Origin: Ophioderma brevispina
Taxonomy: Eukaryota > Echinodermata > Ophiuroidea > Amphilepidida > Ophiodermatidae
NCBI GenBank assembly: GCA_023653785.1
Contig: JAMKCH010005363.1
Location: forward strand, 40,815-104,814
Length of the DNA stretch: 64,000 nt
Direction of reading: 5' to 3'
Under the pieces are notes generated by a model that saw only the letters and a program-made list of their open reading frames with translations, made no database searches and had not been told where the DNA came from. A program made the translations under genes and the position numbers. Below are positions 56,028 to 64,000 of this stretch, piece after piece (the first letter of the stretch is position 1; each line of letters begins with the position of its first letter).

Positions 56028-58539
56028 AGAAATACATTTTCTGTTTTGTGCAGTTTTTAGTATTTTCAACCACGAAAAATCCAAAATGCTAATAACCATA
56101 TTTTAATGTTTGTTTCCTTAGCAATGCATTTAGACCTTAGTTATGGGTATTTTGCAAAAACTCAGAGAAAAATAGGAACATTTTGTTCTACATAGACCAG
56201 GGAATCGGGCAAACACAACCTTGTTTACATCAGGGGTTAGGGAAAGCGGTGTAATGGCTGCAAGAAAACTGGTGATGTTATCATGGAGTAAGTATCCGAA
56301 AAACTATTTTTGCCCATTTCTCGGTTTTTGCAGACATGATAGCTCTGCATGTCCCTACTTATATCATTTGTCAAAATTGCATCGCCACTGCTTGAAATTG
56401 TTTTAAAAATAAAAGACAATTTGTATGGGGTCAAACAGCTGTGCTGCGCACTGTAGATATGCACACAGCTGTTTGACCCTATGCAAATAGTATCTTTGAT
56501 ATTTTTTGTTTTAGTCTAGTTTTGTCATTTCAAACAGCTGTGTACAGTGTAAGCGTTCTCCTCACATGAAATGTGTCTCACTGTCTTATCTTCATCGTAT
56601 CTACAGTGTGAGCTTTTTCCTCACATGAAACATGTTTGACGTACTGTCTTATCTGTGTATTATCCACAAAAATCGGTAACAGAAATCAAAATATTGAATT
56701 TCACAGAGATCTATGACTTTTAAATATTTCTCTAGAGTATAAAACATATATAATCTTTTAAAAAACAAATTCAAAGTCTCTTCAAAGCGTTATTTGCCAT
56801 AAAAGAAATATACACGTGCAAAGTGTTGTACATGAAAGAAATGTTTTCCGAAAGATTTTCAATTGCATTTTTCTCGAAAAGTTAAACTGTGTTTCGTCAG
56901 ATAAGACAGTATGTGATGTGGGTGATGATACGTTATAAAACATGTCCCTAGTTGATTTGGGTGCATCCATTGCACGAAGCATGTTATGCATGGTTACATC
57001 ATTACTTATACGGCGAACTTAGAACCATTGTTACTCACCTGGGTAGTACACAAACTATACGGACATTCTATCATATGTATGTTTAACAACAATATACAGA
57101 TCTGCTAAGCAATTAACTTAAAGATTTGGAACATTGTGGGGCATTGTAATATTGCCAATTAGCACCTAAATGCTACCTATTTCACTTAGTTTTTTTTTTG
57201 GGGGGGGAGGAGGACAAAGTCCTTGAACCGTGGTTAATTTCCCCATACCTCTACGCCGCTGCCACTGCATCCCAAAATTGTTACAAATCATTGTAATCTG
57301 AAATAATTCGGTAGAGACAATACTTTTGTAGCACAATCTTTTGTTACAGCATGTAAAAGAAAAAAAAATTAAAATCTTCAAATGTGTCATAATATTAATT
57401 AAGATTTCAATTAGGCCCCCATTGTGTGTAACATGTAAAATAATCTAATAAATAACATATTACTGGGAATATTGCTTATGGATAAATAAACAACACATTG
57501 CAAGACACAGTATTAAAATAAAATCCTTTCGCCAGACGTATAGCAGATAGATATTCTTCACAACAAAGATTTATTTTGATATTTGTCCTAAATTTCTTCT
57601 GGCTAATGGTTTTGATTTTTTTTTTTAGAATGTTTTTTCACCAAGATAGACTTTAAACATTATTCATTGTCCAACCTTTTCTAAGCAACTTTTTGCCCAG
57701 TGGGTCCCAGCCTAAAATGCCATTCCTGCATTGTCTGCTGAATTAATGTTGCTGGAATCATTAATTATAAAATCGTTCTGTTTACCATAATCGCACTAAT
57801 CTGGACTAAATAATTTCAGGTTAGAGCTAATGTACATAAAAGCTTTACAACCATGCAAAAATATCAATTTTGAAAAATCTAGATGTTGCACTATTTTTCA
57901 AATGTTCCAGTGTCTCTTAAGTGATTGCTTACTCTATACCCAGAGGGTGTTTTGAATCGATCCCATGATGCATAGCAATATGCCTATACCTTACTGTTCT
58001 AAAGACATGTCAGTACTCTGGGATAAAAAGTGTTCCAAAAGTTTAAGAACCACAAGACATTTCATAATCATGCAAAAAATTCCATAAGTACTAACGCTCT
58101 ATGGGCTAAAATGAGCGTTAAAGTCATGATTTTTATGTGATCACATGACCCTATTGAGGTGAAATTTCCCAAAACTGGTGCATTGTGGGATGGACTCAAA
58201 ACACCCAATAATATTGGGGTCATTCCATGCCAAAAGAGTAAGGTGGTTCACCTTGAATTTTGAATTTTGCTTTGGTCTTGCTCTGCTCAGAGATAGTATT
58301 TGTGATTCCCTAGAGGAGGTCACAAACAAAAAAATCATATTCCATTCCGTTTTCATACAACGGCTTGTCAAAGTTTAGCAACCTTGAGTATTAAAATTTA
58401 CGACAATTCAAAATAATTTTGTCATATCGTATCATTTTGATAAAGTACAAACATTTTACAAGACAATCTTTCAAATTTTAATTAAAACTTTTATAAAAAA
58501 AAGCAGTTAAAAATATTTAAACAAATCAGCCTCCTTCAG
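56028..58539. other. non-coding with hairpin and short repeats; no gene
   Basis: A hairpin around the E-box CAGCTG occurs at 56419-56443/56461-56488 (GGGTCAAACAGCTGTG and complement). A two-unit repeat of about 62 bp lies at 56540-56660 (ACAGTGT(A/G)AGC, CCTCACATGAAA, CTGTCTTATC). Its CTGTCTTATCTG end is inverted at 56899-56910. The 57-58.5 kb part shows nothing. Confidence 0.5.
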
Positions 58540-59530
58540 GAAATTTATCACCTGAAGTGGCCTTATCTTGAAATGTTGTTTTCAAATCTGGGACGTTATA
58601 ATATTTTCTATGTATAAGCACATAATTAACGCATTCAAGTAGTACATGTTTCGCAGAAAGAGCACAATCACAAGGAATACACCAAGGGACTGGCTCACCT
58701 CTAAGCAAATAACCATGGGTCATGTAAGTATGACCAATTTTGGATGGTGCAAAACAAACCTGAACTGCCCATAGCTTCAATGGCAGTTGGTTGCAAAGCA
58801 TGCATTTTATTATTAGGAAATTAATCCCACAGTAATTGTCACTTGTTTCTGATGTAGCTCTTACCAGAAACCTTGAAATCTGAAAAAAGGATCCCAATGT
58901 TTGTCATGTTCATTAAAAGGGCTTCTTTTGCCAATACATCAAAAATTTCATTGCCATTGCTTTTTGCAATTGAGAAAAATTGAAGAAAACTTCCAACAGT
59001 TCGGCAATCTAGGGATATCAACACTCCCTGTCTTTTAAAGCCACAAGACTATAATCCTCGCAAAAAGTACTCGGAACACCCCACACTTTCTTAGTGCAAT
59101 CAAGCGTGAGACTTTGCAGTGAGTGAATATAACCGTTCTCCAAACTCCAAGGGAAAGCAGGAGCTGGGAGAATTGTTTTACCTTCCCCCTTTAGACAATG
59201 TTGAGACCCCTTCACATCACGATGAAATGTTGCCCTCTGAACAACATTGTACAGGGGAGCGGGGACATTTATTTACACCCAAATACGCTGAAGTGTTCCA
59301 AGACTTTTGGCGAGGATTGTAGATAGTGAATCAGAAAATTTAATGAAATGGCTCTCATTGGAAATTTAGCTAATTTTAAGGAAAATAAGGTCAATTTGGT
59401 TGGCAGAAGCAGACATGCAAGCTTTGGAATACAGCTTTCAGTATTCCAGAAACCAAAAACATCTCCAAATGTGGTTGACAACATAATTAATACACAGTCT
59501 TCTTGACTCCTATAGGCCAGTTTAGTACGC
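58540..59530 (-). mobile_element. I/Nimb-like LINE 3' end with RNase H remnant (decayed)
   Basis: On the minus strand, from high to low coordinate, a TKLAYRSQEDC-type RT-end block comes first, then SKVESLHVCFCQPN-like codons near 59420. A RNase H tail follows (GNEIFDVLAKEALLMN and FSDFKVSGKSYIRNK at 58839-58960). The last part is KIGHTYMTHGYLLRGEPVPW with CDCALSAKHVLLECVNY at about 58630-58750. The order GNE.AD.LAKEAL, then R.GHT..THGYL, then P.C..C...LT..HIL.EC is typical of I/Nimb/R1-group LINEs whose ORF2 carries RNase H. Several frameshifts. A second, shorter copy of the RT-end part lies at 59822-60435. Confidence 0.72.
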
Positions 59531-59821
59531 ATTATGTTTAAACAAATGGCTGGACCAATTTAATTTGTAATATTGATGTTTTTATTGATTTCTATGATTC
59601 AGCTAGAACCAATTTAAAATATAAAATGCTATAGCAAAACATGTGATGCATACCAGTATCTTTTCAGCGACTTGTACAACCCAAATTCATGTGTTCATAG
59701 TGTGATCCAATGTGAACCGATGGACAACCCCATCAGAATTGAGATTTGGTATCAGAAGAAAATTTATATTTTTCTCATTACCCTGTGAAATTTAAAGCCC
59801 AGGAAATGTTTCTTTTTGATT

Positions 59822-60435
59822 ACGAACAAAAACGTCTCCAAATGTGGTTGACCACATAATGAACACACTGTCTCCTATAGGCCAGTTTAGTATGCATTGG
59901 CCCGTATTCCAAAAAGGTGTTTAGCGCGATTTTAAGTTAAGCGAACGTTTATATGTGAGATAAACGTATCGCAATTCCAGAAAGTAGTTTAAAGTTAAAC
60001 GTAATTTTAACTTTGCCAAAATGTGTCCAAATTTAAACTAGCTAGTTTAAAAAGTGTCTTAGTGTGTGTGTTTCATCAAGTGCACGGCTCATTGCACTGT
60101 CCAGTTGACAACACCAATGGGGCATGTCATTCTCGCCCAGTTCGTGTAGCAACTTAAACGCTACGGAAAGCCATGATACACTTTGTGTGCTCAACCATTA
60201 AAACACACAGAACCTTTTAAACAATTAAGTTAGCGTCTTTAAATAACAACGATGTTACTGTGTTTAAAGTTTCCCTTTAAGTAAGCAAATGGTTAAAAAT
60301 ATTTAAATGCGTTTTGCTTAAATGCAATTTTAAATTACGGCGATTTTAAGCTAAAATTGCCTTTAGCTAAACAAGTTTCTGGAATACGGGCCATTATGTT
60401 TAAATGAACGGTTGGACCAATTTAAGATGTTTTTA
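59822..60435 (-). mobile_element. second LINE fragment, split by a MITE
   Basis: Copy of 59450-59580: CTCCAAATGTGGTTGAC, CTCCTATAGGCCAGTTTAGT, then ATTATGTTTAAA..GG.TGGACCAATTTAA. The MITE 59899-60392 interrupts it between GTATGCATT and ATTATGTTT. It is otherwise non-coding. Confidence 0.8.
59899..60392. mobile_element. PIF/Harbinger-type MITE (494 bp)
   Basis: Terminal inverted repeats GGCCCGTATTCCA(A)AAA and, at the right, TTTCTGGAATACGGGCC. They are flanked by a 3-bp duplication ATT (59896-59898 and 60393-60395). The paralogous segment at about 59523-59545 reads GTACGCATTATGTTTAAA without the MITE, which proves the insertion boundaries. The interior is AT-rich with many TTTAA(A/G) phrases and no transposase. 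A 3-bp duplication suits PIF/Harbinger, although its usual target is TWA. Confidence 0.88.
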
Positions 60436-61079
60436 TGAAAAATCGGACCATAATCGTTTTAGCAAGAGGTTGCATACTGAATAAAAAATGTTATTGCTAG
60501 GCAGAGATTTCATGCAAATGCAGAATGTTTATGAGGATATTTCACAAAATCTAACATGAATACCTTAATATCATCACAAATTACTACTCACAAAGCAGCG
60601 ATACCAAATGTATGTGCAAAAATTGTTCATTGTGTAACTATCTTGCACTAAGATCTAGGAGATTGTCTCAAGTATTATAACAAAAATGTATCTCTGTCTT
60701 GGTAGTCCAAATAAAGAATGCTATACTATGTGAATAAAAAAAAATGTGCAAGGATTAAATATGATCTTGACTTTTTAAAGGGAATCAGTATATCATAGAT
60801 TTGTTGTGTCTATAAAACACATCTAATATACTTTCATGGGTTGAAAAAATGAAAGAAATCGACTGAAAAATATGCTAGATATGGTGGGTTTTGTTAGCAC
60901 ACCCCCTTTTTCTCCATTTGTATGGGATTTACACACATCCAACTTATGTTTGTGAGAATGTACAATATCATGATGCCTTTTGTCAACTTAATGTTACTAC
61001 CAATGTGCCAAGTGATATGACAAATCCAAACAGTAATTTGCCTGTTGTCCTTGAAATTAGTGTATTTATCATAAATTTT
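60436..61079. other. non-coding, no gene recognised
   Basis: No recognisable feature. It contains the 3' side of zinc-finger array B at its right end. Confidence 0.4.
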
Positions 61080-62400
61080 GGGGTGGCTTAATATGTATAA
61101 GCCATAACCAAGTTTCATGCTTTTAGGCAAAATTGCACAATACTGAAATTTCGTGGTTGGGACTGAGCATCGGACATTGTGTCTTTTCATGTCGTTCCTT
61201 GTGAATGCAGTCATAAAATCTCTTTTACAGTGCTGACATTTGAAAGGTTTTTCAACTGTGTGTCTCATTTCATGCTTGTTCTTGTCAAAAGCTTCAATGA
61301 ATTCCTTTCACAATACTGACATTTGTGAGGTTTGTTATGGGACTGGGCTAATGTGTCTTTCAGTCGTTCTTGGGGATACCAGTAATGAAAATCTCTTTTC
61401 ACAGTGCTGGCATTTGTAAGGTCTTTTTCCCCGTTAGGTTCCTTTCAGGCCGTTTCTGTCAAAAGTTCAATGAATTTCTTTCACAATACTGGCAATGTGT
61501 GAGGTTTTTCAACTGTGCGGTTGTCCTTTCATGTTTTTTCTTCTCACCAGCAGTAACAAATCGCTTGTCACAGTGGGCTGGAATTTGTAAGGTTTTACCT
61601 TTGTGTCTCATTTCATGCCGTTCGGCCATAGAAGTAAGAAATCGCTTTTTTCAAAATACTGACATTGTGATGTTTTCACCTGTACTGTGTCATGTTCATG
61701 TTTTTTCTTATAACACAGCAGTATTAAATTCCTTCACAGTGCGACATGGTAAGGTTTTTCACCTGTTTATGTGTCAGTTCATGATTTTTCTTAAACCAGC
61801 AGTCATAAAATCTCTTTTCACATGCTGACATTTGGTAAGGGGTTTAACCTCTATGTATCATTTCATGTCGTTTCTTGTCAAAAGATACGATAACTTTCTT
61901 TTCACAATACTGACATTTGTGAGGGTGGTGTTTCACCTGTGGTGTCATTATGATTTTTCTTCTCACAAGGAAACAAATCCTTTTCACAGTTACTGACATT
62001 GGTGAGGGTTTTCACCTGGATGTCTATTTCATGTCGTTTCTCTCTGACCCACAAGCCCTAATAAATCTTTTTCACAGTGCTGACCATTTGGAGGTTTTTC
62101 ACCTTGTTGTCATTTCATGTAGTTTTCTTGACAAAAAGCCCTAATAAAATGTCCCTTTTCACAGTGACTAAGACATTGTGAGGGTTTTTTCACCTGTATG
62201 TCTATTTAATGTCGTTTCTGTCAGAAGCTCCAATAAAATTCCTTTCACATAATGGCATTTTAAGGTGCCCATTCTGTATGTGTAATTCCATTTTGTTTTT
62301 TCTGACAGCAGTACTAAATCTCTTTTCAAAATGCTGCCGTTTGTGAGGGAGGTTTTTGTGTCCATGGTGTTGCATTCATTATTTTTGTTTACAAGCAGAT
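61080..62400 (-). CDS. C2H2 zinc-finger array B (about 14 fingers, frameshifted)
   Basis: Tandem Kruppel-type zinc fingers on the minus strand, encoding a nucleic-acid-binding protein. Cys-pair cores fall near 61224, 61316, 61404, 61489, 61573, 61655, 61740, 61825, 61912, 61993, 62075, 62165, 62248 and 62333, about 84 bp (28 residues) apart. The last finger is the best preserved: HTVEKPFKCQHCKRDF, then FTRNDMKRHNVRC, then a tail SVPTTKFQYCAILPKSMKLG to a stop near 60894-61000. Two finger types partly alternate. One has ACAGTGCTGACA (Cys-Gln-His-Cys) and an ACCAGCAGT helix. The other has ACAATACTGACA (Cys-Gln-Tyr-Cys) and a GTCAAAAGC helix. Nearly every finger has a one-base indel, so no long frame survives as written. 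The start and any upstream domain (right of 62400) were not found. Confidence 0.75.
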
Positions 62401-63544
62401 TCATATGAAGTACATATAATGTGGGGGAAAATTTACCAATTTAGATCCATTCTCAGTATTATACCAGTGGGGTTTGATTTCCTCTATGGTTGCGAATATG
62501 GAATAGGTATCGTGGTAAATGGTCAAATTGAATCTGCGTATGTGCACATCATGGCGTTAGACTTTCATGGTTTCTTCTTATGTTTCCATGATCTTTGAGG
62601 GAAGTTTATATACAAATTAATCTGGGAGTACTGATTAATATGATTTGATGAGGAGGGGTTAATAGCTTATAACCATGCATCATACTGTGATTTAGGGCAG
62701 AGATGTTCATGATCCACCAGCTGAGGAGGGCGAAGAAGTGGAGAGTGGCGATAGCGCACATGTCCAGATGTTTCAGTTGGTTTACATAATTTTTTGATAA
62801 AAGATTATTACTTTCATAATATTAGAAATTTCACAGTGTACTCTTAAGGATGTGTATTGGAATTGCAGGTTGACTCATGTACGGGGTGACATCCCAATGT
62901 TTTGCCCTGCTTAAAATAGCTGCTGGGGAAGTTCAGGTGGTAGGAATCGACGACCAGTCAATTACGTTTGAGCCCGCTATCCGTGTATAGAGGTCAGTGG
63001 ATTAAGGTGCAAGGTGCAATAGGGGTTCCTTCATGTGGATGTCAAAGGTCATGGACCAAGGTCACATGAGGTTCTGTTCCATACTGTCATTTTGCCAGGG
63101 CATTCACACAATTTTTTGAGGTTGAAATGCTTTTTGTGTCACCTGAACAAAATGTACATGGAGACAATAACCATTTGTATATTCTGTCTGATTCTTTGTC
63201 TGCCTCTCTTTGGAAGTCAAAGGTATTTGATATGATAGATCTGACTAAATTTAGTTGATAAAATGTGGCATGAATTAAGTTTCATCAATGCAGATTTGAT
63301 TTTCAAAATAAAAGATGCGTCACCATGCTTTTTAGTATGAGAATGTGTGAGTATTAGAATTTAACAACATCTTAACACAATTGTCATATTGTGTCATTAA
63401 GATAAAAAATGTCAACATTTTTAACAAAACAAACCTTAAAACTATAATCTTGAAGAATAAAATAGATTTCTTATTTTATAGGAATATTCTGACAGAACTA
63501 TACAGGCTTCCTAGAAAGCCTATGTTGTAAAAAAATTATTTCAA
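62401..63544. other. non-coding, includes dispersed repeat
   Basis: 63015-63170 repeats the 30.7-kb element (AGGGGTTCCTTCATGTGGA, TCAAAGGTCATGGACCAAGG). It also has TTTTTGTGTCACCTGAACAA at 63134, which is related to a phrase in both copies of the 47-52 kb duplication. A weak acidic open segment at 62701-62776 (DPPAEEGEEVESGDSAHV) follows a GGGCAG; there is no convincing donor. Confidence 0.45.
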
Positions 63545-63785
63545 ATATTAAACAATAAACATATTGATTGCAATGACACATGCAGAAAACATATACAAAA
63601 AAAGCACAACTACAAGAGATAAACTGACAAATCAGTTCCTAACTACAAAAGATACACATCATACACTGATGAACCAGTTCATCACCCGTCCATGTATCAA
63701 ACAAGATAAACTTATTGATTGCAACAATACACATAACACATGTTTACAGTAAAAGCAAAACTACAGAGTTGTGCATGTACTGATA
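63545..63785. repeat. two-unit direct repeat (about 153 bp)
   Basis: AAACATATTGATTGCAATGA (63557) and AAACTTATTGATTGCAACAA (63708) start two similar units that also share ACACAT..A.AACAT, AAAGCA(A/C)AACTACA and ACTGA.(A/C)AA(A/C)(T). No function is visible. Confidence 0.65.
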
Positions 63786-64000
63786 AACTAGAATAGCACG
63801 GTTCTCGGTTTCCGCGATTTGCGACGGGGGTACCAAGATTAGGGTTGTTCGGTTCTGTATGGAACCTTATCAGACACGACTTGTAGTATATTAGTAAACT
63901 TTGTTTCCTATCTAGGCCCCCTGTCTAACTACCCCAGGGCCCCTTTGCTACTTTAACAGTGTCCACTTTAATAACCTCCCCAGAGTTCAAGGTCTTAACT
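63786..64000. other. non-coding, window end
   Basis: Nothing recognised. Confidence 0.4.

Noticed and set aside
62701..62776. Acidic exon-like segment (DPPAEEGEEVESGDSAHV)
   Set aside because: The acceptor lacks a pyrimidine tract and no good donor follows; too weak to annotate as a gene.

Overview
ORGANISM. This is nuclear DNA of a multicellular eukaryote, almost certainly an invertebrate animal. It is AT-rich, has no compact genes, and its few recognisable exons are bounded by AG/GT splice signals. Many transposable-element classes are present: CR1/jockey-like, I/Nimb-like and L1/Tx1-like LINEs, BEL/Pao, Penelope, TTAA-flanked MITEs and a PIF/Harbinger-type MITE. This mix fits a marine invertebrate, perhaps a non-vertebrate deuterostome, but I cannot name the species. 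Nearly every long reading frame is broken by one-base indels, and duplicated blocks differ mainly by such indels. Much of the window therefore looks like unpolished long-read assembly as well as genuine decay.

LAYOUT. 1-4.1 kb: mostly unannotated, with one good exon of an ADP-ribosylglycohydrolase-family gene (1918-2064, +) and one candidate exon of unknown identity (3487-3591, +). 4.15-10.2 kb: a CR1-like LINE (+), a 90-bp minisatellite and a second LINE (-). About 2.4 kb of this composite is present twice, head to tail. 10.2-20.5 kb: a decayed BEL/Pao retrotransposon (+) with Gag, protease, RT, RNase H and integrase. It is split near 15.4 kb by about 4.4 kb that contains a Penelope-like element (-); its last Pol domain resumes near 19.8 kb. 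20.5-27.4 kb: dispersed repeats, a MITE, a possible THAP-type zinc finger, one more candidate exon and a large hairpin. 27.4-27.6 kb: the second ADP-ribosylglycohydrolase exon, continuing the first across a 25-kb repeat-filled intron. 28-44 kb: MITEs, inverted repeats, a poly(A) insertion between 106-bp exact direct repeats, LINE tails, a 127-A run and a LINE interrupted by a TTAA MITE. 44.6-45.6 kb: decayed C2H2 zinc-finger array (-). 47-52.4 kb: a second direct duplication of about 2.5 kb. 52.9-53.5 kb: a G-rich tract and a TGACC minisatellite. 54-60.4 kb: palindromes, hairpins, an I-like LINE (-) and a Harbinger-type MITE with a matching empty site. 61.1-62.4 kb: a second C2H2 array (-), about 14 fingers.

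HOW IT FITS TOGETHER. The only convincing host gene is the + strand ADP-ribosylglycohydrolase-like gene, whose intron holds most of the mobile elements. The two zinc-finger arrays are the other protein-coding loci; their intactness cannot be judged from this sequence. Everything else is best read as nested mobile-element history. I found no tRNA, rRNA, CRISPR or prokaryote-type operon. I see no clear new molecular system; the strongest leads are the zinc-finger arrays, the 90-bp repeat, the exact 106-bp duplication and the nested insertions with readable target sites.
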